The notes beneath the pieces are model-generated. The model saw only the letters and a program-made list of their open reading frames with translations. It ran no database searches and was not told where the DNA came from. Shown piece after piece: positions 42,930-54,209 of a stretch of 64,000 bases of DNA. Origin of the DNA: Anniella stebbinsi (lineage: Eukaryota > Chordata > Lepidosauria > Squamata > Anniellidae); the NCBI GenBank assembly GCA_029215795.1, contig JARDYH010000003.1, positions 11,992,001 to 12,056,000 of the forward strand. Reading direction: 5' to 3'. Within the stretch, counting starts at the first letter, position 1; every line of letters begins with the position of its first letter. The translations under genes were made by a program, and so were the position numbers.

Positions 42930-43446
42930 AAATGGTACAATTCAATGAGCTGGTTATCACCTATAAAGCCCTATACGGCTCAGGTCCAAGTTATCTGAAA
43001 TACCATATTCTTCCATATGAGCCTACCCATGATCTTCTGGGGAGGCCTTTCTCTCAATCTCACCAACATCCCAGGCACAGCTGATGGGTACGCGGGAGAG
43101 GGCCTGCTTGGTGGCTGCTCCAAGGCTCTGGAACTCCATTCCCAGGGAAGCTAGACTGGCTCCCTCTTTGATGTGTTTTTGGAGGCAGGCAAAAACTTTC
43201 TTACTCTGGCAGTCCTTTGGTGAATAATGTGGACCTGCATCTATGCTTAAGTTTTTTTAAATTTAATATGTACTTTAAATGTGGAAATGTTTTAATATTG
43301 AAACCTATTTAATTATATTTTTAACTTTTGTATATTTTTATTTATAGCTTTTAACTGAATATGTTTTAATTTTGTCAAGCCACCTTGAGGCCCAGTATTG
43401 GGCAAAAGGCAGGATACAAATAAAGATGATGATGATGATGATGGTG

Positions 43447-43480
<34 letters not shown>
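42930..43480 (+). mobile_element. L2-like LINE 3' region
   Basis: 'tcacctataaagccctatac', 'ggagagggcctgcttggtgg' and 'ccaccttgaggcccagtatt' follow L2 order. The end runs into GATGAT (43425-43444) and (AAT)n (43449-43480) tails. Confidence 0.7.
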
Positions 43481-44219
43481 ACCAGTTGCTGGGGAACATG
43501 GGCAGGAAAGTGATGTTGCACTCGAGTCCTACTTGTAGCTCCAAGTTCTTACTGCCAGTAATTAAGCCTTAGGAGAGGCATTTCAACCTATTTGAATGAG
43601 GATAAAAAATGGGAAGCCACTAAATGGTGGGTGTTTGGCTGGCTGGAGGATGCTGGGAGTTGTGGTCCAAGACATCTGGAGGGTGCCAAGTTAGGGGAAG
43701 GCTGTGTCAGGGCAAGAGACATTTGTCTGTTTTATCCTGGACGGAGCTCATGGAAAATGGGGGCTTAGTTGTATCTTGCCTCTTGGGCCGAGTCATATAT
43801 ATGAATATATTACAATGGGAAGGCTTTTGTATGGCTTCAAGCATATGCCATCGACTCCTCCTCCTCCTCCTCCTCCTCCTCCTCCTCCTCCTCCTCCTCA
43901 CCACTGTTGTCAGAGTAAGAGCGAGAGGCGGGTTGCAGTGATGAAGAGGAGAAGCAACTCCAGGGGTGTGGGCCCTTGGCAAGCATCCATGCCTTTGATG
44001 CTGGATCTGCTTTAAGTGAGTCTAGGACTACAGACAGTACCTGCCCAAAGCAGGTCGCTGCCTGAATCGGGGACCCGATTCCTCCTCCCCCCAGATCTGC
44101 CCGTCGGCCGCACACTTACTTTCTTGCCGCATGTATGCATGTGCAAGTGTCAATAGCCTGCCTGCCCACCAACTGGGTGAGTTTTCTTTGCATGCATATG
44201 CGTGCCTGCCTCCCCTGCC
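43481..44219. other. no gene; (CCT)n at 43855-43899
   Basis: 43485-43620 includes a worn CR1-like piece and the 'taattaagccttaggagagg' block shared with 19905-19970. A 'gggagttgtggtccaagaca' hairpin fragment lies at 43655-43710. (CCT)n at 43855-43899 creates long poly-proline or poly-glutamate frames that are not genes. Confidence 0.45.
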
Positions 44220-44560
44220 CATTAGACGTTTCCGCGTTCAGGAGCCGTGCGGCGCCTGTGTGTCGGGCAAAGTCTCACGAGAGATCCTGGAACTTCTGGG
44301 ACCTCTTGTGATACTTTGCCTGACCTCGTGCAGGTGCCGCACAACTTCTGAAGGTGAAAACAGTAAACCAGATGGCCAGCTGCCAGCTGTCTTGGGAGGT
44401 GCATGAGTGGAGTGTGGCAGAGTGGGAGGGAATGAGCAAGCGAGCAGCTGCTTCTTGGTCCTGCTGCCATGTCCAAGAAGCGGCAGACCCTTTGGAGGGG
44501 GAGAGCGCTACTCTTCCCATACTCTGCCATCTGCTGCACCCACGTCCTCCTGTTTCATGG
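44220..44560 (-). repeat. GC-rich dispersed repeat G, copy 2
   Basis: Inverted partner of 22380-22860. It contains the hairpin-forming pair 'tgtcgggcaaagtctcacga' and 'tgatactttgcctgacctcg', and 'gccgcacaacttctgaagg'. Confidence 0.5.
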
Positions 44561-46195
44561 TAGGGCCGGCCCAGGCTGTAGCCTTCATAACTTTCCACCT
44601 CTTGCACTATTCATGCTCAATTGGTTGTTGTTTTGCACTGACGGACCATGACTCCAGTTCCAGTATAAATTTAGACTCTGTTGCCACCCCCACCTTTTTT
44701 GGCTATAGGTTTCTAGCTGTTCTTCCAAAGACTGGGGGATCTATGGACCATTCTGTAGCTCAGTTAGTTAGCAAACAGGTTTACAGTCTTACTCTCATGT
44801 GCCACTAATTCATTTGTCAAACTGGAAGGCTCTGCTTCGAGTTAGTTAAAAGATGAGAGGCAGAATACAAAACTTTTTGGCTCTTAATTCACAGACGTTA
44901 ATAGAGCCAGAGAGAACTGGAACTAAGGCTCCATTTAAGGAGTATCGACTTTTAATTTCCACGTCAAATAGCTCTTTTAATGATGTTCAGAGAGCTTTTG
45001 AAGCTATTTTCTTTTCCTTTCAGGTCAACGTTTACTTTGCCCGGTGGTCAGCTTTCTAAGCTGCTAACGATTCACATTTCAATGTGAACATAAAGATCAT
45101 TATGTTAAAATTGGCACACATCAGGGTGCCCCTGGTATTCTACCTCCAGTTGAGATTTTAGGGGCTGGAGGCATTCAGGGGGTTGAGAAGAAACCCAAAG
45201 AAATCATTATATTCCGCGGAAGGCAACTGATTTTCCCCACACACAGGAACAGTAAATGAAACGTATATACTTTGCATAATGAAACAGATGACAAACTGAG
45301 CCAACCTATCTATTAATGAGCCTCCCGTAACGCTGGAAGACGTGGAGTTGGGGAGCGAGCAAGGAGCAGAGGAAATCATTGCTCTGATCATTTTTTTTAA
45401 CGACCAATTTTAATCAAACCGTCCTCTGGGATCCTTGAATTGTCCCACACCTTCTAATGGCCAGGGTAATTTGAATTAAGAAAAAGAAAGAGACAGAGAA
45501 AAAGTGAAAGATGGGCAAGGATGGGGGAGGAAAGATTTTCCAGGTTAAGACATAAAGGGTTGTTTTAAATCAACTTATTCAAACATGAAACATATCATTA
45601 AGTGGGGGGAAACTTATCAGTAAGGTATTAAAACAGGGTCTGATTTACATATATTAACTTTCCTCCACTGGGAGATGGTGTGCCCAGGGGAATCTGGCCA
45701 ATTAGGCTGATTGTACCCAAATATTTTAAACCTCCCTCTTTAGGCTTGAAGGAAGTTCTGGTTGTACTTGGGTCAATTGCCAATGCTGCCTCAGCTACAG
45801 CGATGGCAATATTTCACCCACCTCCTTGCTAAAAACTGATGTGTGTGCGCGCGTGTATTAATTCAACAGGTTTTAGCTGATTGGTCTGCCTTTTTAGGAG
45901 TTAATCAATAATATCTTTAAAAACTGCAGAGTGTCAAAAGTCAATATACATGGTTTTTGAGCTACATAAGGAAATGTAAGGTAGTCAACTATTTGATAAA
46001 CATGAGCTAGAGATTAGAAAGAGAAATCACTTATAATATTTTCCCTGTTGATTTCATATTAGTGTAACACAACGGAAACAAAGTAGGTTGAAATTGTAGA
46101 CAAGTGTGCCATTTGTAGCCATGATTTTTTTTTCTCTAGGAGGCCCTCTCAGAATGATACTGCATCATCAGGTAGTGTTGTTCCAAGGGACATTT
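44561..46195. other. repeat-poor stretch, possible conserved non-coding DNA at 44930-45480
   Basis: No repeats recognised over 1.6 kb. 44930-45480 has balanced composition and AT-rich transcription-factor-like words ('ctaacgattcacatttcaat', 'cataatgaaacagatgacaa'). Short frames show no domain. Confidence 0.35.
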
Positions 46196-46198
46196 TGT

Positions 46199-46355
46199 AT
46201 CTGGTCAAGAGGGCAGCTCCTGCAGCTTTAGCTGTTGTGATGAAGAGGGAATTTCACCAGATGCTGCATGCATACAAATGACACCTGGTGAAATTCCCTT
46301 TTCTACACAACTGTTAAAGATACAGGAGTCCTGTCCTCCTTTCCATATGGTCACC
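46199..46355. mobile_element. family-B MITE, right half
   Basis: 'gcagctttagctgttgtgat', 'catgcatacaaatgacacct' and 'gtcctcctttccatatggtc' followed by 'accct'. The left half is absent. Confidence 0.8.
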
Positions 46356-46516
46356 CTGGTTTTAACTGTGTTTTTAATGTTGTAATCAATCACTCCTATC
46401 TTAATTTTTTTTTTAGTTCCAGTGATTGTTTACTGCCCAGAGCACCATTTAGTTGGTGGAAAAGCAGGGTACAAATTCAGTCAGTCAACCAACCAACCAA
46501 CCAACCAACCAACCAA
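46356..46516 (+). mobile_element. L2-like LINE 3' tail with (AACC)n
   Basis: 'tttactgcccagagcaccat' and 'agcagggtacaaattcag' resemble an L2 end; the tail is (AACC)n at 46486-46516. Confidence 0.55.
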
Positions 46517-46707
46517 TGGTACAACAGGGGAAGCAAATGGGCAGTTGTGACTGTGGCAAGGAGGAGATGGGCCCACTCAGAGACAGAGGCCACTGGGTGC
46601 ATCTTGCTCAGGCTTTCCCAAAATCCAGAGCCAGAACTGCCAGGGATCTCCCCAAACTCCTAAGAACAAAACCCAGCTGTGGGTCCTTTATGGGATTGAG
46701 ACTCTAA

Positions 46708-47035
46708 TAGGGTGACTATATGGAAAGGAGGACAGGCCTCCTGTATCTTTAAGAGTTGGAATTTCAGCAGGGGTCATTTGTATGCATGCAGCACCTGCTG
46801 AAATTCTCTCTTCATCGCAACATTTAAAGCTGCAGGAGCCCTGCTCTCTTTTGTATCTGGTCACTCTAGTACAACTCCTGCAGCTTTAACTGTTGTGATA
46901 AAGAGGGAATTTCACCATGTGCTACATGCATACAAATGACCCCGATGAAATTCCCTTTTCTATACAACTGTTAAAGATACTATACAACTGTTAAAGATAT
47001 ACGAGCCCTGTCCTCCTTTTCATATGGTCACCATA
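46708..47035. mobile_element. hAT-like MITE B3 with internal 20-bp duplication
   Basis: Left tip TAGGGTGACTATATGGAAAG, right tip 'catatggtcaccata'. A 20-base tandem duplication (46961-46980 and 46981-47000, one mismatch) sits in the right arm. Flanks share 'ctcta', but not as a clean 8-bp TSD. Confidence 0.82.
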
Positions 47036-47851
47036 CTCTAGCATGCTTCTTGACTCTGCGGTAGACTCCTGAGTAATTTATCCTGAATTATAGGGCAGGA
47101 AAGCAAGTGTATGAGTTACACTTCTGGCAAGCGGGAAGAGTTTTAGAATAATTCATCTTTCGAGTTTGTATACATCCTTCTTCAAAAGACAAAACTCCAA
47201 TCAGGATCTGTTTCCAGTCCAAACTGGACTCTATTTTATTGCTCCCTTTGTCAGCTCACAAATGGCAAAGCCAAGTTTAACTGTGGTCATTTTGCAATCC
47301 TCCATTCAGTTAAGCTCTCTCCTCCGACAGCATGCACATGCCATACAAACCCATGGTGTTGGGGCTTTTTATGGAGCAAATCTTATGTATGTAAACATTC
47401 AAAGAGCTTAATTAAAGCCTTATTACTTTGAGAATGAAATATGCAAACAGGATCCTAAATAGGTCTGAGTCTCCAGCATCCGTAATTAAGCATTCCCCCA
47501 CTTCTTTGTGGTGTAATGTTTGAAGATACGGGTTGCTTGGTTTGCTCTGAGTTTGAGGGCCATGACTTTCCTTCTCTCTTTTGAAGGCAAAAGAAAATCC
47601 ATTTTGTCAATCGTGGCTTCATGAAAGTCAAATATTTCTGAGGTTCATCTTGGGGAATTGCTGTTGCTCTTTTTTTCCTGCCACTCCCAGCAACATGGCT
47701 AGAATTTCCCGGTAACAGTGCTGACCCTGCCATTACAGGGGTCTCAGAAACACAGGCCCAAATCTGGCCTACATCCAGACTCTGGTGTTCCTGAGATGGC
47801 CACATTCATTTCTCGTTTGAGTGATTCCCTCCTCCCGCCCAATTCTAAAAG
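47036..47851. other. no gene recognised
   Basis: No domain in the open frames and no clear repeat. Confidence 0.35.
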
Positions 47852-47859
47852 GTTGAAAT

Positions 47860-48394
47860 TAGTGCTGTGCCAAAAATGTTGACCACTCAATTTTCGCCAT
47901 TTCATGGGGAGTGAGGGAAAAATGAAAACTCAAGCAAAAGAGGCTGGAAGAGGTGAGAATTTTGATGAATTTTCTCCTTGGGGAGGGGACAGGGTTTCCA
48001 CACACCTTTTTAAATGTAGCCAGTTGTCGAGGGATCTTTCTTTTTAGTTTTTCAAAACACCTCCGGCATTTTCAGGAGCCCAGGAGTTCTTCCTGAATGC
48101 TTATTGGAGAGGGCGAGGTCACATGATCTCCAATAGGCATTCACTAAGAACTGCTGGTCTCTTCCAAATGCTGAAGGAAGGGGGGTGTTTTATTTTTGAA
48201 AAACTAAAAAAATAGAAAGAAGGCACCTTAGCAATTGGCTACACTTAAAAAAAAGGTATGTGGAAACCCTGGTCCTCTCCCCCAGGAGAAAATTCTTTGA
48301 ATTTTCCCCCTCCCTGTGAAAGAGGCAGAAAAAAATGCCTCTTTCGCAGGGAGAAAGTTCCAGAAATTAGGGGGCAGGATTCAGCCCAGCACTA
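47860..48394. mobile_element. hAT-like fold-back element C (535 bp)
   Basis: Tips TAGTGCTG ... CAGCACTA. Flanks gttgaaat (47852-47859) and attgaaat (48395-48402) match at 7 of 8 positions, as for an 8-bp TSD. The halves are complementary over long stretches (for example 'gtgtggaaaccctg' on the complement of the left half and 'tatgtggaaaccctgg' on the right). No coding capacity. A right-part copy lies at 40546-40892. Confidence 0.75.
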
Positions 48395-48402
48395 ATTGAA
48401 AT

Positions 48403-49174
48403 GCCTCTCCTTAACCGGTAGAGCTTTAAGTGAAAATATGTTGGTCTTTTTGGTATTTTGGCTCCGACACTAGGGAGAGTGAGGTGGCCAGCTTAGGCAG
48501 CAGATGTTGGAGGGGGGTGAGCAGTAGCAGCCCCCCCATCCATTCTTCTTGAGTTCCCCTCCCTCCAGGCATTCCCTTCCTCCTGAGCCTGCGCCTTATG
48601 ACGGCATTGCTAGCATATTGTGTCACAGGCAATGCTTCTGGGAAAGCGCCCCCCCCCCAGACCAGATGAGCAGGCCGAGTGGCAGCCAGCCCAGTCCATG
48701 TCCTGCACCAGGCGTTGTGAATGCATGTGCATTGCTCAGCTCGCATGACGCACGCTGATGCTGGCTTATTTGCAGCACTCATTCGAGTAGGCAGCAAGGA
48801 GACACCAGGTAGACCAGTGTTGACATGTTGGAAGACAGGGTTGTATCTGCCACACAGCCTGCCCCGCACCCCCTAAGCTAGACTGCGGTACCCAGATGTG
48901 GTGGATGATGCTTTCCTCTCACCAGTGTGGAAGTAAGACTGAATTGTTGGCCTTATTGACTTCTGCACATGGAACGGGGGGGGGGGGGAAGGTTGGGGGA
49001 ACACATAGTCTTCTCCTATGCCTCAGGCAGCAAAACGTCTCTCATCAGCCCTGCTGTAGGTGTCCCCTGTGATGTGACAAATACTACCTAACAGCCTCCT
49101 TTCATATCCTATGGGGCCTGAAACAGGAACGCAGAGTGTCAAGCACTGATTGCCTCTTTCCTGTCCTGTCCTGT
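48403..49174. other. no gene; repeat fragments and a G-run
   Basis: 48470-48560 ('ggcagcagatgttggagggg') resembles 62590-62640. A 13-base G-run lies at 48976-48988. Overlapping frames of up to 147 codons show no domain. Confidence 0.4.
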
Positions 49175-49525
49175 CCTGATTCAAAGTGCTGGTATTCAAA
49201 GCCCTAAAAATCTTGGGGCCAGATTACCTGAAGGATCATCCTCCCATCCATACATGCCTGCCTGAACCCTATGATTATCTCCAATGGTCCTTCTCCAGGA
49301 GCCCCTGCCAAAGGAAGAGAGGTGGGTGCCTACTAAGAAGAGGGTCTCTTCTGCTGTGGCACCGTAGTTATGGCAAAAGCTTCACAGAGATGCTTGCCTG
49401 GCACCTGCATTGTGCTATTTCTGCCGCCAGGTGAAGACCTTTTAAAAAAATTCCCCCAGGCATTTAAATTTCCACATTGCTGCTAGGTTTTAGTTCGGCT
49501 TGTGCTTTTATATTGTCGTTTTTAA
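49175..49525 (+). mobile_element. L2-like LINE 3' region, cut by CR1
   Basis: 'caaagtgctggtattcaaag', 'ggggccagattacctgaagg' and 'gccgccaggtgaagacc' follow the L2 RT C-terminal order. A following CR1 truncates the UTR. Confidence 0.7.
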
Positions 49526-49935
49526 AATCGTGTGAGGTACTGGTTCCCCTCTGTTCGGCACTGGTTAGGCCTCATCTTGAGTACTGCATCCGGTTCTGCG
49601 CACCACATTTTAAATACTTGAAAGGTTGTCACATAGAGGAAGACCAGGATCTCTTCTCAATCATCCCAGAATGCAGGGCACATAATAATGGGCTCAAGTT
49701 ACAGGAAGCCAGATTCCAGCCGGACATCAGGAAAAACCTCCTGGCTGTTAGAGCAGTTCAGCAATGGAACCAATGACCTAGGGAGGTTGTGAGCTCTCCT
49801 ACACTAGAGGCCTTCAAGATGCAGCTGGACAGCCATATTTCAGGGATGCTTTAAGGTGAATTCCTGCATTGAGAAGGGTTTTGGACTTGATGGCCTTATA
49901 GGCCCCTTCCAACTCTACTATTCTATGATTTGATG
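49526..49935 (+). mobile_element. CR1 LINE 3' region
   Basis: 'gtgaggtactggttcccctc', 'aataatgggctcaagttaca', 'cttataggccccttccaact' and the end 'ctactattctatgattt'. Internal part lost compared with 57332-58545. Confidence 0.85.
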
Positions 49936-50994
49936 AAATATTTCACAATCCAGCAGGGTTTTATGGCTTAGGACATGGTCTGAGAACACCAGCTGCTGCA
50001 GTATTGTTGAAACGAAGCCAGTGTCAGCCTGATGGATAATGTGGATGGAAGATCACTGGCAGTCCATGTACGAGCAAGATATACATACATCTCATCAGTC
50101 ACATTTTGAAAAAAGTCAGTAGGATTCTTCTAGAGTAAGCAGCCTTGGATGTCTCATAAAGCCAGATATCCTTCTGTTTGTTTGTCCCTTGAAATATTTT
50201 GAAGCTTGGGTTTGATGCCAGCCAACCAACCAATACACCAAGGGTGTCTCCTCAGCTCTTTCCCTCCATGTGTTCTGCAGGTACAAGTGAGAACTTGAGA
50301 CCATGTTGTTGCTGTTATTGGATTGCTCCAGAATGAATGAATAAAGCAAGATGATAAACAGGAGAGATGTGTCACAAAAGTCTCCAAAGACCTGGACCTT
50401 GGAGCTCGCTATGCCTTTGAAGCTTTACTTTTGCCCCTCTTTGATTATTCATTGCTGATGCGTTTTGTGTTCTTATTCCATGACTGGGGGTAGGTCCCCT
50501 GAGGAACGAGGAGATCTGAGAGTTATTGTTGCAAATATGGATACAGTCAGTGTGGAGGAAAAAGGAAGTGATCTGAATGAAGCACAGTGTCGCAGCCCTA
50601 TGGATTGGTGCTGCTGGTGCTGTTGTTTAGAGAGTCGAAAAACAACCCTTGCAAGATCTATATATTCCTTTGTTTCATTTTGTTTTAAATTTTCTTCATT
50701 TTTTTTAGCCCTGTGAAGTGAAATATCCCAGGGAGATGAAACCATGTCATCAAAGAACTCAGAAATCCATGTGTTGATAAAAACAAGGCCTGAATATCAA
50801 AGCCATTTCATTCTGAAAGATAAGAGGGTTTGTCCTGATCCTATCCAAGTTGGCTTCAAAGGATCCACTTCTGCCATCGATCAGAGAGAAGTCCAACATT
50901 GGGTTGAAATGTTTCGAATGCATTGGCTGGCGTGGTTGAGTCACACAGGTTTCATGGACCATGGCGTATGAGGAGGTGATGCAGGACATGATGG
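49936..50994. other. no gene recognised
   Basis: Frames at 50465-50716 and 50744-50971 look locally protein-like, but they are short, overlapped by antisense frames, and have no domain I can name. Confidence 0.35.
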
Positions 50995-51840
50995 GCAAAA
51001 TCCAACAGGTGGCTTCTGCCCCACCAATTCTCTTCTGCCCTGCCAATTCTGTTGCACAAATGGTGCTCGCTACTTGCACAATTTAGTGCTTCCGGGGTGA
51101 ATTGTAATGAGCAGAAAAGCTCACTTCTGGAAGGAGGCAGGTTGGCGAAGCTCACATAATGGATCTTTGCCAACCTGCCTTCTTCCAGATGATGATGATG
51201 ATGATGATGATTGTTATTATTATTTAAAATATAACCAAAAAGTGATCAGTCCCCTAACAATTGATATCTAAACAACTGTTATATAGGAGAAAAAATATTA
51301 ATACAATTTTAGGGGAGAAAACAAGACAAAAAAAAAAAAGGAAAGGAGAAAAATAATAATTAAATAAGCAATTAAACTAATTAATAAGTGTGCTGTATGA
51401 TCTTCATTTGTTGTTATAATATCCAAATGCTCACAGCTGAAACGGGCATGTGTTGTTGTAAGTCTGGTTGTGATGTATGTTGAATGAATCTCCTCCATAT
51501 AGCATAAAAGTATAACGGTTCTGTTTTTCCTTGAACTAGAAGCAAGTCATGAGCTATTTTTCTGATATTGCCACGGACCATATATTCCGATACCATGCAG
51601 AAAGGTTCAACTTGTCCAGGTTTTTTTCCATTGTTGTGTAATTGTCTGGCAGGCGGCAGTTAGTAAGAATAATAATAAATCTTTATATTTCAAAGTTGCA
51701 TTAGTTCCTTTGTATATTGGTAATAAAATGCCTTCTTCCAGGAATGAGCGTTTCTGCTCATTTGGGGGCTACTCCTAGGAAGTGCTGAATCTCCCTTGTG
51801 TAAGCAGTGACTCCCACTTACGCGATGGAATTGGCAGGAC
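50995..51840. repeat. large inverted-repeat structure with unrelated interior
   Basis: Left arm ~51040-51190 ('tttagtgcttccggggtgaa', 'gagcagaaaagctcacttct') is imperfectly complementary to right arm ~51735-51840 ('aatgagcgtttctgctcatt', 'aggaagtgctgaatctccct'). The ~540-base interior begins with (GAT)n and ATT repeats and is AT-rich. It could be one fold-back element with a later LINE-like insertion. Confidence 0.5.
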
Positions 51841-52224
51841 CCACCACTTCTCGAAGGGAAGCAGTGTTGTGGAAAGGAATTAGCAAGGGTATAAGTGTGC
51901 CATTGGAATTGTGCCCATTATGCTGGCCCATTTGGGATGGCAGTTGTGATGGGATCGCCACACAATGGCATCACGACCTTACGTAACTCTTTCTCTTTTG
52001 CTCTAGTTGTACTTCCAGTGTAGCGCTACAGTGCACGGCCAGAGGTATAGAAAGCTACCATCTGGATACAGCCCAGTTCTTCAGTGATGACTTAATGTAA
52101 AGATAATTACATGCATGCATACATGTGTGCTCATCATGTTATCTCAGCAATCAATGATTTAGCAGCTGGGGATGTAACAAGGCCTGGTAATCTAAGCAAT
52201 ATATAAGTTCTACTTGTGACATTT

Positions 52225-52303
52225 GATGGTTCATTCACAGGAGGTTGGACATGATGGCCTTATAAGCCCCTTCCAACTCTACTATTCTATGATTCTATGA
52301 TTC
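52225..52303 (+). mobile_element. CR1 LINE 3' tail
   Basis: 'ggttggacatgatggcctta' to 'attctatgattctatgattc'. Only ~80 bases. Confidence 0.85.
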
Positions 52304-52394
52304 TACTTGATCATCTAGCCCAGTTTTGCCTTTCTGGCTGGTTACATTCTAATCCGACCGGCACTTCATCGTTTGCTCAGGCAAGGAGACGTGA

Positions 52395-52627
52395 TTTTAT
52401 TTCATTTATTTACTGCATTTATACAAAGTCTTTTTTCCTTCAAGGAACCCAAGGCAGCATACATAATCCTCTCCATTTTTATCCTCGTAACAACAACCCT
52501 GTGAGGTAGGTTGGGCTGAGAGTCTGTGACTGTCCCAAAGTCATCCAGTGAGCTTCCATTGCCAAGTGGGGACTAGAACCCGGATCTCCCAACTTCCAAT
52601 CCACACTCTGACCACTGCACCACACTT
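52395..52627 (-). mobile_element. tRNA-derived SINE, near full length
   Basis: 'ctccatttttatcctcgtaa', 'tgtgaggtaggttgggctga' and the tRNA-like end 'accactgcaccacactt'. Same family as 10578-10815. Confidence 0.8.
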
Positions 52628-52660
52628 CATTCATTCATTCATTCATTCATTCATTCATTT
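52627..52660. repeat. (CATT)n microsatellite
   Basis: Eight CATT units, also the tail of the following minus-strand L2. Confidence 0.9.
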
Positions 52661-52985
52661 ACAATATTTATATACCACTCCACATCCAAAGATTTTGGAG
52701 CAGTGAACAACAGATAGGATAAAAGAATAAAAAGACCATATTAAAAAATAAGCCACTGTTTTAAAAAGAAACAGTGTTCTGATAAAACTTAAGTTCTAGT
52801 AAAACTGTGGCCGGTCACTCAAGGAAAACTTTAGTGACTGGTGCTTCCTGAAACAACAATATTTTCAGAAGGCACCAGAAGCAATACAATGTTGGGGCCT
52901 GCCTGAACTCCAAGGGAAAGGAATTCCATAGGAGAGGGGCCACCACACTGAAGGGTTTTCTCCTGGTGGACACCACTCAGACCAT
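52661..52985 (-). mobile_element. L2-like LINE 3' region
   Basis: 'tatataccactccacatcca' (tail side) to 'gaggggccaccacactgaag' in the RT remnant. Confidence 0.6.
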
Positions 52986-53560
52986 AGGTTCATGCCCTAT
53001 GATGACTTCAACGATTGGACAAGTTAGTAAAAGAGAAGGCTCTCTCTCATGTATCTCACAATGTGGGATTGACAACAGAAGCTGAGGCAGTTTTAGTACC
53101 ACAGCCAGCACTTCAAGTATCAGCCAAGAACTTGGTGTGAATTCAGAACCATGGAGAGCAGTCTGACAACTAAAGTACTGATAAGTTACTCCAGCACTGG
53201 CTTGAACCTCTGGCAGGGTTTTATAGCCAAGCCAGGAGAACCCTTTTGGGAGCTCCACCTCCTTAGGTGGTGCATCTGGTTTTCTTAAAGGGCCAGTGTT
53301 TTTTCCCACAGTTGCTAACTTCTGGATGATGAGAGACTGGGGAATGCTCCCCAGAGCCCCCCTGCTTGCTGGAGGAGCCCTAGATCTGCTCCTCATAGTC
53401 AGAGGGCAGTGGCACATCCTAGGAATCAAGAGGGTAGAGTGCAGGATCTAAGGTGGAGCGACCCACTTGTGAAGGTCCGGGAACTGGTTCTGACTCCTCG
53501 GAGTCGCTTCCACTAAAAACGTGTCTCAGAGGACTCTCAGTCCCGGAATGTGAAGCAGAA
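52986..53560 (-). repeat. possible LTR-type sequence (unclassified)
   Basis: On the minus strand there is a TATA-like GGCTATAAAACC at about 53220, preceded by GC-rich sequence and a 'gactccgaggagtcag' block. That is an LTR-like promoter layout. No TG...CA ends or TSD were found. The 150-codon minus-strand frame has no family resemblance. Confidence 0.3.
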
Positions 53561-53809
53561 GTCTTTCATGTTACCTTCATAACATATCATACAACTTTGT
53601 GTCTTGATGTCATTATGATATGTCTCTCAGCCCCCACCAGTGACACACGATGCCTTGAAGCAGGGCTCATAAATTGTGCAACACGATGACATCGGGCCAC
53701 AGGTGAGGTTTCACAGGATGTTGCCAAATGGAGAAAGAGAAAATGTGCTGCCATGTTGGGTGGTAGCTTCATCTTTCTCATATTGTGCATATTCGCCCTT
53801 GATGCTGGT

Positions 53810-54190
53810 GGAATGTCTTGAGTTTGCAGGTCACAAGGCCCTTCAAAGCTTGCAGACTGCCGCTAGGACTCTGTATGGCTTGAGGAGGGACCGTAGGCAA
53901 TAGCAGAGCATATGCGCAAGTTCAGCTCCAGGCATCTCCATTGAAAAGTATATGGGAGCCTACCTGTGACTTAAGATAATCAAGGGACTTGCCTTCTTCA
54001 AGAACCTCAGGCCCATTATGGGTGAACAAAGAAGACAGCCTTCTCAGTTGTGGGGTCTTGACTATAGAAAACCCTTACTGAAGGGGTGTGACTGTGATTG
54101 CTTTGGTGCCAGCTCAAAACCTTTTTGTTTACCTGGGCATATTGGGCAATATTCAATGCTGATGCTCATCTAGCAGAATTACTGCTAGTG
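53810..54190 (+). mobile_element. L2-like LINE fragment
   Basis: 'aagacagccttctcagttgt' and 'gccagctcaaaacctttttg' sit in L2 RT C-terminal order. Decayed. Confidence 0.45.
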
Positions 54191-54209
54191 CAATGGGAAG
54201 CTAGTACTG

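Noticed and set aside
43837..44115. Poly-glutamate or poly-proline proteins
   Set aside because: Produced by the (CCT)n microsatellite at 43855-43899.
50465..50971. Possible processed pseudogene (frames at 50465-50716 and 50744-50971)
   Set aside because: Local protein-like appearance only; no recognised family, poly-A or TSD.
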